Positions 1-5,996 are shown, counted from the first letter of the stretch. The stretch: DNA of 5,996 nt from Bacteroidota bacterium (GCA_021793535.1 JAJYSO010000122.1:1-5996), one strand, 5' to 3'. The notes: generated by a model from the sequence alone, not told the origin. Numbers and translations are program-made.

Positions 1-139
1 AAAAAATAAAGATAAAAAACCAGCCATCCCATACCAAGTTGTTGGCTAAAAAAGTAAGACCTGCCAAGGCGCATATGGCCAGCGCTACATGAAGGCTTCC
101 GTTGATGTAAAATCTGAAGAGGTTCTTTTTCCAATCCAT
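1..139 (-). CDS. N-terminus of a probable UbiA-like integral membrane protein (partial)
   Basis: Forty-six complete codons are visible on the minus strand before the window ends, so the protein is cut at its C-terminal side. The start is fixed well: an in-frame TAA (143-145) lies two codons upstream of the ATG at 137-139. The peptide begins MDWKKNLFRFYINGSLHVA and continues into a hydrophobic stretch (about residues 17-34), then a Trp/Phe/Ile-rich second stretch (about residues 36-46). Basic residues before the first hydrophobic stretch fit a cytoplasmic N-terminus. The pattern FYINGSLHVALA resembles my recollection of flavobacterial proteins annotated as UbiA-type prenyltransferase-like, which begin with an F-Y-x-N-S-S-x-H-V-A-L-A motif; the catalytic Asp-rich motifs would lie outside the window, so an enzymatic role cannot be confirmed. 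The gene is divergent from gcvP. No Shine-Dalgarno sequence precedes the ATG, as is usual in this phylum. Coding status is fairly sure, family assignment moderate. Confidence 0.62.
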   Translation of the reverse strand, partial: MDWKKNLFRFYINGSLHVALAICALAGLTFLANNLVWDGWFFIFIF

Positions 140-253
140 GCTTTAGAAACAGAGGGGGAAGGTAAGAAATGAATCCAAAAACAAGAACTTTTTTCAGTTT
201 TATCCTTTTTGCTGTGAATTACCCCCCTTTGCTAAAGACAAATGAGCTTTTGG

Positions 254-320
254 TATGGGCGTACCTTTTAGTCAGAGGGTTATTGCGTTTGCTTTATTGG
301 CGAGGCGTCACTGGCCCATA
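254..320. repeat. Inverted repeat with 7-base arms, 53-base spacer
   Basis: TATGGGC at 254-260 is matched by its exact reverse complement GCCCATA at 314-320. The interval between them is richer in G and C than its flanks and has a smaller internal complementarity (GGTA at 252-255 with TACC at 261-264). This could be a structured intergenic repeat or a leader RNA fold. The arms are short enough that chance pairing is possible, so the confidence is low. Confidence 0.3.
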
Positions 321-460
321 TATTTTAACACAAGGCTAGTCACTTATAGCTCACAAACTAAAGATTTGTGGATTTTACGCTACAGATTATAAAAACTTGG
401 CTTTCTTTGAAAAGGAGGTTTTTACCTGCGTAAAAAACGACAAAGTCAAGATAAATAGTT

Positions 461-468
461 TATTTTTG
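461..468 (+). promoter_or_regulatory. Candidate -7 box for gcvP
   Basis: TATTTTTG matches the Bacteroidota housekeeping -7 consensus TAnnTTTG in all fixed positions. It would place transcription start near 474 and leave a leader of roughly 28 bases before the gcvP ATG at 502. No TTTG-type -33 box is present at the usual 17-23 base spacing upstream, so this is only a partial match. Confidence 0.25.
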
Positions 469-501
469 TGGCCAGTAAAATCGTATCAAAATACAAAGAT
501 A

Positions 502-3345
502 ATGAATACAGATTCTTTTGCTTTAAGGCATATTGGTCCTCGACCCGAGGATGTTTCCGAAATGTTAGCGGTTATTGGAGTGGATTCTATACAAAAACTA
601 ATGGGAGAGACCATTCCTGATGACATTCGGCTGGCTGAAGATTTGGAGTTGCCCGAAGCACTTTCTGAACAGGAATTTGCAGAACATATTAATCAGTTGG
701 CCCAAAAGAATAAGCGGTTTAAGACCTATATCGGATTAGGGTATCACGCCACCATTCTACCGGCTGTTATCCAACGGAATATCTTGGAAAACCCAGGGTG
801 GTATACGGCATATACGCCTTATCAAGCGGAAATTGCACAAGGCCGTTTAGAGGCTTTGCTGAACTTCCAGACCATGGTCAGTGATTTGACTGGGTTGGAG
901 CTAGCCAATGCTTCTTTGTTAGATGAAGCAACGGCAGCTGCAGAGGCAATGACGATGTTGCACGCAGTTCGGAGTCGAGAGAAGAAAAAGAATAATGCGG
1001 ATAAATTTTTTGTTTCTGAAGAGGTCTTGCCGCAGACATTGGAGGTGTTAAAGACACGTTCCAGACCACTAGATATCATTTTGGAGGTTGGCAATCACCG
1101 GGAGTTTGATTTTTCAAAGGAGTATTTTGGAGCGTTGTTGCAATATCCCGGTCGATCCGGACAGGTCTACGATTATGCGGATTTCATACAAAAAGCGAAG
1201 GATCAGGACATTAAAGTGGCTGTTGCTGCGGATATTTTAAGCTTGGTGAAATTGCGCTCTCCTGGCGATATGGGAGCTGATGTTGTAGTGGGAACCACCC
1301 AACGCTTTGGTGTTCCAATGGGTTATGGTGGTCCTCATGCTGCTTATTTTGCGACAAAGGACGAATATAAGCGCAATGTTCCAGGACGAATTATTGGGGT
1401 GACCAAAGACGTAGATGATCATTTTGCGCTGAGAATGGCACTTCAAACACGAGAACAACATATTAAACGTGCCCGAGCGACCTCGAATATCTGTACGGCT
1501 CAAGTATTGCTCGCTGTAATGGCGGGGATGTATGCAGTATATCACGGCCCCGAGGGACTCTCCTCTATAGCGGACAAAGTGCATCATGCTGCTACGGATT
1601 TGGAGAATGCCTTAAGGGCCCTTGGCTTTGAACAAACCAATACTCAATATTTCGATACGTTAAAGGTAAAGGCAAAGGCTGAGAAGATTCGAAAAATAGC
1701 AGAAGCCAATAGCGTTAACTTTTATTACCCCGATGCCGAAACGGTTTCTATTGCTTTGAATGAGACGACCAGCGAAAGTGATTTGAATGCAATTTTGGCA
1801 ATTTTTGCAACCGCAGCGGGAAAAGGAAACACTCCGATAAAGCACTTACAAAAGGATTTGATTCAAGACACTCCCGTTGCCCGAAATACGGAGTTTTTGA
1901 TCCACCCTGTTTTTAACAGCTACCGTTCGGAGACTGAATTGATGCGGTATATTAAAAAATTGGAGCGTAAAGACTTATCTTTAACCCATTCTATGATTGC
2001 TTTGGGGTCCTGTACGATGAAGCTGAATGCCGCCGCAGAGATGTTGGCCATCAGTAATCCGCAGTGGGGAAATATTCATCCATTTGTGCCTTTTGACCAG
2101 GCCCAAGGATACCAAGAAATGATTAAAGGTTTGGAAAAACAGCTGAGCACCATCACGGGGCTTTCGGCTACTTCCTTGCAGCCTAACTCTGGTGCTCAGG
2201 GTGAATTTGCCGGATTAATGGTGATCCGTTCCTATCATGAAGCTCAAGGGGATACGCATCGAAACGTATGCTTAATTCCGGCTTCGGCTCACGGCACGAA
2301 CCCTGCTAGTGCGACCATGGCGGGGATGAAAGTGGTAGTGGTCAAATCCACCGAGGAAGGGAATATCGATGTGGAGGACCTTCAAAAACAAGCTGAAAAA
2401 TACAAGGAGAACTTGGCGGCTTTGATGGTGACCTATCCTTCTACTCACGGTGTATTTGAATCGTCCATTCGCAAGATTGTGAATATTGTGCATGAAAATG
2501 GAGGGCAGGTATACTTAGATGGTGCAAACATGAATGCTCAGGTCGGGTATACGCATCCCGGAAAGATTGGGGCAGATGTGTGCCACTTGAATTTGCACAA
2601 GACTTTTTCTATCCCTCATGGTGGTGGAGGACCTGGAGTAGGGCCCATTTGTGTTGCCGCGCATTTACAACCCTTTTTGCCTTCTAATGCAATGGTAAAA
2701 ACGGGAGGATCAGAAAGCTTGGCTTCTATTTCTGCAGCACCTTATGGATCTGCATTGGTCTGTCTTATCTCTTATGGATATATTTGTATGCTTGGAAAAG
2801 AAGGGGTTAAACAGGCTACCGAATTTGCGATCTTGAACGCCAATTACATGAAGGGCCGTTTAGATAAAGAATTTTCGATTTTATATTCTGGTGAAAAAGG
2901 AAGAGCAGATAACGAAATGATTTTAGATTGCCGGGAATTTAAAGAGCAGGGAATAGAGGTGATGGATATTGCCAAGCGACTGATGGATTATGGTTTTCAC
3001 GCCCCTACGGTCTCCTTTCCGGTCGTTGGAACCTTGATGATCGAACCCACAGAAAGTGAGAGTAAAGCTGAATTGGATCGTTTTTGTGAAGCTTTGTTGT
3101 CGATCAAAAAGGAAATAGAGGAGGCCTCTGCTGACCAACCCAATAATGTGTTGAGGAATGCTCCGCACACCCTTGAGCTGCTCACGGCAGATACATGGGA
3201 CTTCCCATACTCGAGAGAGAAAGCTGCCTATCCATTGGACTATTTGAGAGAAAATAAATTTTGGCCAACTGTAAGACGTGTTGATGATGTCTATGGGGAT
3301 CGTAACTTTATGTGTACTTGCCCTCCTGTTGAAGACTATGTGTGA
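502..3345 (+). CDS. gcvP: Glycine dehydrogenase (aminomethyl-transferring), P-protein of the glycine cleavage system
   Basis: This cytoplasmic PLP enzyme decarboxylates glycine and passes the aminomethyl group to the lipoyl arm of GcvH, feeding one-carbon units to tetrahydrofolate through GcvT. The product is 947 residues, the usual size of the fused single-chain P-protein rather than the split gcvPA/gcvPB form. The N-terminal half shows YHATILP (from Tyr81) and NPGWYTAYTPYQAEIAQGR (from Asn97). The C-terminal half shows GSCTMKLN (from Gly502), AHGTNPASA (His597), DGANMNAQ (Asp673) and LHKTFSIPHGGGGPG, in which Lys700 is the expected PLP Schiff-base lysine. It ends CTCPPVEDYV, as in relatives. 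The frame is open upstream to a TTG at 397, but the 35 extra residues are unlike the family; the ATG at 502 gives the conserved beginning MNTDSFALRHIGPR and is chosen here. Its leader is A-rich without a Shine-Dalgarno sequence. gcvT, gcvH and lpd are not adjacent. No damage is seen. Confidence 0.97.
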   Translation: MNTDSFALRHIGPRPEDVSEMLAVIGVDSIQKLMGETIPDDIRLAEDLELPEALSEQEFAEHINQLAQKNKRFKTYIGLGYHATILPAVIQRNILENPGWYTAYTPYQAEIAQGRLEALLNFQTMVSDLTGLELANASLLDEATAAAEAMTMLHAVRSREKKKNNADKFFVSEEVLPQTLEVLKTRSRPLDIILEVGNHREFDFSKEYFGALLQYPGRSGQVYDYADFIQKAKDQDIKVAVAADILSLVKLRSPGDMGADVVVGTTQRFGVPMGYGGPHAAYFATKDEYKRNVPGRIIGVTKDVDDHFALRMALQTREQHIKRARATSNICTAQVLLAVMAGMYAVYHGPEGLSSIADKVHHAATDLENALRALGFEQTNTQYFDTLKVKAKAEKIRKIAEANSVNFYYPDAETVSIALNETTSESDLNAILAIFATAAGKGNTPIKHLQKDLIQDTPVARNTEFLIHPVFNSYRSETELMRYIKKLERKDLSLTHSMIALGSCTMKLNAAAEMLAISNPQWGNIHPFVPFDQAQGYQEMIKGLEKQLSTITGLSATSLQPNSGAQGEFAGLMVIRSYHEAQGDTHRNVCLIPASAHGTNPASATMAGMKVVVVKSTEEGNIDVEDLQKQAEKYKENLAALMVTYPSTHGVFESSIRKIVNIVHENGGQVYLDGANMNAQVGYTHPGKIGADVCHLNLHKTFSIPHGGGGPGVGPICVAAHLQPFLPSNAMVKTGGSESLASISAAPYGSALVCLISYGYICMLGKEGVKQATEFAILNANYMKGRLDKEFSILYSGEKGRADNEMILDCREFKEQGIEVMDIAKRLMDYGFHAPTVSFPVVGTLMIEPTESESKAELDRFCEALLSIKKEIEEASADQPNNVLRNAPHTLELLTADTWDFPYSREKAAYPLDYLRENKFWPTVRRVDDVYGDRNFMCTCPPVEDYV

Positions 3346-3387
3346 TTGAGGAGAAAGATTCCTGTTTCTTAATGATTTTTAGACTAA

Positions 3388-3421
3388 CTTGCACTTTTAT
3401 AGTATATTGTTCATAAATTTA
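3388..3421 (+). promoter_or_regulatory. Candidate promoter of the KAS III gene
   Basis: CTTG (3388-3391) and TAAATTTA (3414-3421) are separated by 22 bases, within the 17-23 range of the Bacteroidota TTTG/TAnnTTTG promoter, with one mismatch in each box. Start of transcription would be near 3427, about 23 bases before the ATG at 3450. No clear terminator separates this from gcvP, so read-through from gcvP could also serve the gene. Confidence 0.25.
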
Positions 3422-3449
3422 ACCATTAATAAAAGAGAATAGCAAAAAC

Positions 3450-4508
3450 ATGGGTATAGTCATAACCGGCACGGGGAGTTATATTCCTAAAAATAAGGTA
3501 AATAATTCGGATTTTCTGGGGCACGAGTTTTACGATAAAAAAGGGGAGAAAATTCATCATCCCAACAAGGAGATTATTGAAAAATTTAAAGCCATAACTG
3601 GAATTGAAGAGCGGAGGTACGGCGATGATCATCAGGTTAATTCTGACCTTGCCACTCTTGCTGCGCGAAAGGCAATAAAGGATTCGGGAATCAATCCTGA
3701 GGAACTTGACTATATTATTGTTGCACATAATTTTGGGAATATTGAGAAGGGCTCTTTTCAGGTGACCCAGATCCCGAGTATAGCATGTCTGGTCAAACAC
3801 AACCTAAAAATCAAAAATAATTCCTGTGTAGCCTATGATCTTATTTTTGGTTGCCCGGGATGGTTGGAAGGAATGGTACAGGCACAAGCGTTTATACGCG
3901 CTGGAATGGCAAAAAAATGTTTGGTCATCGGCTCCGAGATGCTTTCTAGAATTGTGGACCCCCACGATCGCGATAGTATGATTTTTGCTGACGGAGCAGG
4001 GGCAGTTGTTTTGGAAGAAAAAGAAACGGCTATTGGCGGGGTATTAATGCATGAATCCGCTTCTTATACCTATCATGAAGCATTATATCTATCTTCGGGT
4101 TGTTCATACAAAAAGGGTACGGACGATACCGAATACATCAAGATGCTGGGTAGGAGGATCTATAACTTTGCCTTGATTGAAGTTCCACAAGCAATGAAGG
4201 TCTGCTTGGATAAGAGTGGTAAATCCATTACTGACATAAAAAAAATATTTATCCATCAAGCGAATGAGAAGATGGATTCAGCCATGGTGGAGCGTTTTTA
4301 TAAACTGTATGATTTGCCTGTACCCGAAAATGTAATGCCGATGAATATTCACAAGTTAGGCAACTCATCGGTAGCTACCCTACCCACTTTATTGGATATG
4401 GTCAAAAAGGGTCAGTTGAAAGACCATGAAGTTCAATCGGGAGATACGGTTCTTTTCGCTAGTGTAGGAGCAGGAATGAACATCAATGCACTAGTTTATC
4501 AATTCTAA
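3450..4508 (+). CDS. 3-oxoacyl-ACP synthase III family protein (KAS III, FabH superfamily)
   Basis: A thiolase-fold condensing enzyme of 352 residues, expected to join an acyl group held on its cysteine to a second substrate by decarboxylative or head-to-head condensation. It begins with the KAS III opening VITGTGSYIP. The nucleophile is Cys135 in FGCPGWLEG, followed by DPHDRDSMIFADGAGAVV (170-187), then His269 in IHQAN and Asn305 in HKLGNSSVATLP, giving the full Cys-His-Asn triad. It ends in the family's glycine-rich strand (SVGAGMNINALVYQF). It is about 35 residues longer than E. coli FabH, partly from an insertion at residues 25-42 and partly near residues 94-108. By alignment from memory, the FabH CoA-adenine residues Trp32 and Arg36 fall on Lys45 and Ile49, so the substrate may differ from acetyl-CoA. 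Housekeeping FabH, a DarB-type condensing enzyme and an uncharacterised Bacteroidota KAS III subfamily are the options; the last fits best. No ACP, ketoreductase or aryl-polyene genes are adjacent. The start lacks a Shine-Dalgarno sequence. Confidence 0.9.
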   Translation: MGIVITGTGSYIPKNKVNNSDFLGHEFYDKKGEKIHHPNKEIIEKFKAITGIEERRYGDDHQVNSDLATLAARKAIKDSGINPEELDYIIVAHNFGNIEKGSFQVTQIPSIACLVKHNLKIKNNSCVAYDLIFGCPGWLEGMVQAQAFIRAGMAKKCLVIGSEMLSRIVDPHDRDSMIFADGAGAVVLEEKETAIGGVLMHESASYTYHEALYLSSGCSYKKGTDDTEYIKMLGRRIYNFALIEVPQAMKVCLDKSGKSITDIKKIFIHQANEKMDSAMVERFYKLYDLPVPENVMPMNIHKLGNSSVATLPTLLDMVKKGQLKDHEVQSGDTVLFASVGAGMNINALVYQF

Positions 4509-4520
4509 GAAAGAGTTACC

Positions 4521-5219
4521 TCAATTTATTTTGGTCCAGATTTCATAGATGGGATCGCCTTTTGAGCTTTCTCCACTATGATGCCATTCCCCATCCTTAA
4601 GTTCTCCCTTGAAATTCAGTTTTGCCCCCACTCTGGCATTATCCCGAGAGAAAAATAAAAGCTCTTCGGTATAGGTGCCATTTGTAAAGGTATAGTGGCC
4701 GCCACCGGTTCCAAAAAAAGCTTTTTTGTCAGGGTCTATGGCCACCCATTGAAAATAGCCGTCTTTTAATAGTTTTAACGTTTTTCTGCCGCCCGAATGA
4801 TTAATCGGTACAAATTTTCCGTCTTTTTGACGGCCGGATATTTTCCAAGCTCCATCCAGATCCTGGGGGAGATGAGGTTGTTTTACCCACACGTTTCCTT
4901 GGTTGTCCTCAAAGTTTTGCCCTCCTTTAAAACGCGGATCTAAGCTTTTTACCTGTCCGACCTTTGAGGAATCCTGATTGTTGTATTCAAGCTGTATTTG
5001 CAATTGTCCTTTGGCTAAAGTATAGGGACCTCCTTCTGTGGATTGATAGGTGTTGGAAGCGTAGGTGGTCAAAGAGGAATACCCGTCCACAAACATCCAG
5101 AGTTGGGTGAGGTCTCCTTTGTCTAAACGGTAAACCCCGTCTAATTTTTGTGCTTTTTTAGACGTACAGGATACGCATAAAAAAAGACAACTGAGCAATA
5201 CAAGATGAAAGCGATGCAT
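4521..5219 (-). CDS. Two-domain lipoprotein of unknown function ("membrane or secreted protein" type)
   Basis: The product is 232 residues from the ATG at 5217-5219. This start gives a lipoprotein signal peptide: MHRFH, a hydrophobic core (residues 6-17), and Cys18 in CVSC followed by TSKK. The -3 position is Cys rather than Leu, so the lipobox is imperfect. The frame also opens at a GTG at 5276, but that adds 19 polar residues in front of the signal. The mature part looks like a tandem pair: about residues 26-114 (LDGVYRL, VDGYSSLTTY, GGPYTLAKGQL, NVWVKQ) and 121-231 (LDGAWKI, KDGYFQWVAI, GGGHYTFTNGTY, SRDNARVGA, EWHHSGESSKGDPIYEIWTK). The beta-rich, Trp/Tyr-rich pattern suggests a small barrel like lipocalin-type DUFs; I recall similar flavobacterial proteins without known function. 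No acidic surface-export signal follows Cys18, so a periplasm-facing anchor is likelier. It is convergent with the KAS III gene, with 12 bases between the stops. Confidence 0.85.
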   Translation of the reverse strand: MHRFHLVLLSCLFLCVSCTSKKAQKLDGVYRLDKGDLTQLWMFVDGYSSLTTYASNTYQSTEGGPYTLAKGQLQIQLEYNNQDSSKVGQVKSLDPRFKGGQNFEDNQGNVWVKQPHLPQDLDGAWKISGRQKDGKFVPINHSGGRKTLKLLKDGYFQWVAIDPDKKAFFGTGGGHYTFTNGTYTEELLFFSRDNARVGAKLNFKGELKDGEWHHSGESSKGDPIYEIWTKIN

Positions 5220-5240
5220 AACGTGTATGAATTTGTATGG

Positions 5241-5250
5241 TAAACGTTTA
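5241..5250. promoter_or_regulatory. TAAACGTTTA palindrome, possible LacI-type operator
   Basis: A perfect 10-base palindrome centred on CG, 21 bases upstream of the lipoprotein ATG. AAACGTTT is the core shared by many LacI/GalR-family operators, and the next outer bases (GG on the left, CC at 5253-5254) nearly extend the symmetry. Its place in the probable leader of the lipoprotein gene fits a repressor site. No regulator gene is in the window, and a 10-base palindrome can arise by chance. Confidence 0.35.
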
Positions 5251-5256
5251 TCCAGG

Positions 5257-5274
5257 GCAGAGGTGCACCTCTGC
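5257..5274. promoter_or_regulatory. 18-base perfect palindrome upstream of the lipoprotein gene
   Basis: GCAGAGGTGCACCTCTGC reads the same on both strands. As DNA it could be a dimeric regulator's operator. As RNA it would fold into a seven-pair stem (GCAGAGG/CCTCTGC) with a TGCA loop. There is no T-run after it on either strand, so it is not an intrinsic terminator. It lies 38 bases upstream of the lipoprotein ATG and just after the candidate promoter at 5286-5315. Confidence 0.5.
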
Positions 5275-5285
5275 ACAAATCCTTT

Positions 5286-5315
5286 CTAAGATACAAAAAA
5301 AACGGCAAATACAAG
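5286..5315 (-). promoter_or_regulatory. Candidate promoter of the lipoprotein gene
   Basis: On the minus strand, CTTG (5315-5312) and TATCTTAG (5293-5286) are 18 bases apart and match the Bacteroidota TTTG/TAnnTTTG promoter with one mismatch in each box. Transcription would start near 5279, just before the 18-base palindrome, giving a leader of about 60 bases. The -33 box would lie inside the loop region of the M28 gene's terminator, so the two signals overlap. Confidence 0.3.
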
Positions 5316-5331
5316 GTATTTTGCCGTTTGG
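5291..5331 (-). terminator. Intrinsic terminator of the M28 peptidase gene
   Basis: AAACGGCAAA (5300-5309) and TTTGCCGTTT (5320-5329) form a perfect ten-pair stem, with TAC/GTA able to extend it across a one-base bulge. Read on the minus strand the hairpin runs straight into eight T residues (complement of 5295-5302), the classical form. A T-run at 5338-5344 on the plus strand might give weak activity the other way. It lies about 57 bases past the M28 stop codon and separates that gene from the lipoprotein gene. Confidence 0.88.
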
Positions 5332-5387
5332 TACATATTTTTTTAAAGGCTCAAGCCGGTTTGCTTCAGCTCATTAAATGGTTGAGG

Positions 5388-5996
5388 TTAATTTAATCCC
5401 CCCGCTCTTTCCGGTTCTCTAGGGGCTGGCCATGCTTGTGGTTGACCTGTTTTGGAATCGATGGGTAAGACGATTTTTTCTCGCGAAGTAGTTTCTGGAT
5501 CTTCAGCAGCCATGTATGCCAATACAGCTGTAAGAAGAACGTTATTTTTCAAATCTTCCCAAACGATTTTATCGTATGTATCTCTATTGGTGTGCCAGGT
5601 ATAGTTCCAATAACTCCAACTCAATGCACTGAGGTTAAATGCTGGTGCGCCGGCACGGACGAAAGAGGCGTGGTCGGTACCTCCTGTGGCTGGTGTTCCT
5701 GGAAACTCTGTCTTGACTTTGTGAACCTGATCGGGAACAGCAGCCAGCCAGCGAGAGAGATAATTGTAGGAGTTAAGAAAGCCCGAACCGTTGATACTCA
5801 TGATGCGACCGGTTCCGTTGTCTTGATTAAATAGGGCTTGGATGTTATTGACAATCTCTGGGTGATCTGCTACAAAAGCGGAAGATCCGTTGAGCCCTTG
5901 TTCTTCAGATTCCCAGTGCCCTACCAAGATAGTGCGTTTTGGATGAGGATAATATTTTTTCAGAATTCGCATCACTTCCATCATCAATAGTGAGAT
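5388..5996 (-). CDS. M28-family metallopeptidase, C-terminal part (partial)
   Basis: The gene enters from the right edge of the window; 202 residues are visible and no start is inside, since the frame is open to base 5996. Numbering from the first visible residue, it shows the M28 (aminopeptidase/glutamate carboxypeptidase-like) di-zinc features: GHWESEEQGLNGS with Glu31 as general base and Glu32 as metal ligand, FNQDNGTGR with Asp59 as metal ligand, GGTDHASFVRAGAPAF with His109 as metal ligand, and WHTNRDTYDKI (133-143) in the position of the family's conserved C-terminal HT-x-x-DT motif. The first His and bridging Asp ligands would be upstream, outside the window. Such enzymes are usually exported and release amino acids from peptides; the signal peptide cannot be checked here. 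The stop TAA (5388-5390) is followed in frame by 14 sense codons and another TAA (5343-5345). A strong terminator lies downstream, so this is the last gene of its transcript. Confidence 0.93.
   Translation of the reverse strand: MSLLMMEVMRILKKYYPHPKRTILVGHWESEEQGLNGSSAFVADHPEIVNNIQALFNQDNGTGRIMSINGSGFLNSYNYLSRWLAAVPDQVHKVKTEFPGTPATGGTDHASFVRAGAPAFNLSALSWSYWNYTWHTNRDTYDKIVWEDLKNNVLLTAVLAYMAAEDPETTSREKIVLPIDSKTGQPQAWPAPREPERAGGLN

Larger units (their letters stand above)
140..501. other. Divergent intergenic region between the membrane protein gene and gcvP
   Basis: About 360 bases with no convincing gene. It contains an inverted repeat with arms at 254-260 and 314-320, an orphan Shine-Dalgarno-like sequence at 411-419 overlapping a small A/T hairpin at 418-438, and a -7-like box at 461-468 close to gcvP. 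An ATG-initiated reading frame of 56 codons (169-339) crosses the inverted repeat and is probably chance. I looked for the conserved cores of a glycine riboswitch, which controls gcv genes in many other bacteria, and did not see them. I also saw no tRNA or intrinsic terminator. Confidence 0.6.

Noticed and set aside
169..339. A 56-codon plus-strand frame starting ATG AAT CCA and ending TAG, giving a hydrophobic, Leu-rich peptide with several basic residues
   Set aside because: It crosses the inverted repeat at 254-320, has only a distant purine run (GGGGGAAGG) as a possible ribosome site, matches nothing I recognise, and its length is ordinary for random open sequence. A conserved small membrane protein cannot be excluded without comparison to relatives.
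300..501. Glycine riboswitch ahead of gcvP
   Set aside because: The conserved purine-rich core blocks of the tandem glycine aptamers are not seen, and the leader is A/T-rich and too unstructured.
1237..1587. A 116-codon minus-strand frame inside gcvP, and other minus-strand frames across gcvP and the KAS III gene
   Set aside because: All are antisense to strongly conserved coding sequence, with no family-like motifs of their own.
3351..3380. Possible gcvP terminator: AGAAA (3352-3356) with TTTCT (3365-3369), followed by a short T-run at 3376-3380
   Set aside because: The stem is only five pairs, with a single G-C pair, and the T-run is separated from it by seven bases; it is too weak to call.
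4509..4520. Bidirectional terminator between the convergent KAS III and lipoprotein genes
   Set aside because: Only 12 bases separate the two stop codons and no hairpin is visible there or just inside either gene end; termination may occur inside the opposite gene or be factor-dependent.
5592..5834. An 80-codon plus-strand frame inside the M28 gene
   Set aside because: It lies wholly antisense to a clear M28 catalytic domain, and its Cys/Trp-rich peptide resembles no protein family; it is a shadow frame.

Overview
The window looks like a piece of a Bacteroidota chromosome, most likely Flavobacteriaceae. The evidence is a full-length single-chain glycine dehydrogenase with the N-terminus (MNTDSFALRHIGPR) and C-terminus (CTCPPVEDYV) typical of that group, A-rich leaders without Shine-Dalgarno sequences in front of the likely start codons, -7-like boxes of the TAnnTTTG type, and a lipoprotein of a kind I know from flavobacteria. 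The family and phylum assignments rest on recognition by eye; no database search was run.

Layout. (1) 1-139, minus strand: the N-terminal 46 residues of a membrane protein, probably the UbiA-like one common in flavobacteria, cut by the window edge. (2) 140-501: a divergent intergenic region of about 360 bases with a far-spaced inverted repeat, an orphan Shine-Dalgarno-like sequence and a weak promoter candidate. (3) 502-3345, plus strand: gcvP, the P-protein of the glycine cleavage system, intact at 947 residues. (4) 3450-4508, plus strand: a stand-alone KAS III (FabH-superfamily) condensing enzyme with a complete Cys-His-Asn triad. (5) 4521-5219, minus strand and convergent with the KAS III gene: a lipoprotein made of two related domains. 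Its upstream region carries two perfect palindromes. (6) 5291-5331: a strong intrinsic terminator for the minus strand. (7) 5388-5996, minus strand: the C-terminal 202 residues of an M28-family zinc aminopeptidase/carboxypeptidase, cut by the window edge.

How the genes relate. Nothing here looks like a dedicated multigene system. The genes are mostly separately transcribed: gcvP and the KAS III gene are in tandem but 104 bases apart, and the M28 gene is separated from the lipoprotein gene by a terminator. gcvT, gcvH and lpd, the partners of gcvP, are not in the window; neither are acyl-carrier-protein or other lipid genes that would place the KAS III. There is no mobile element, CRISPR array, tRNA or rRNA.

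The points most worth a second look are the palindrome pair in front of the lipoprotein gene, the KAS III protein's apparent lack of the FabH CoA-binding residues, and an in-frame 14-codon stretch after the stop of the M28 gene.
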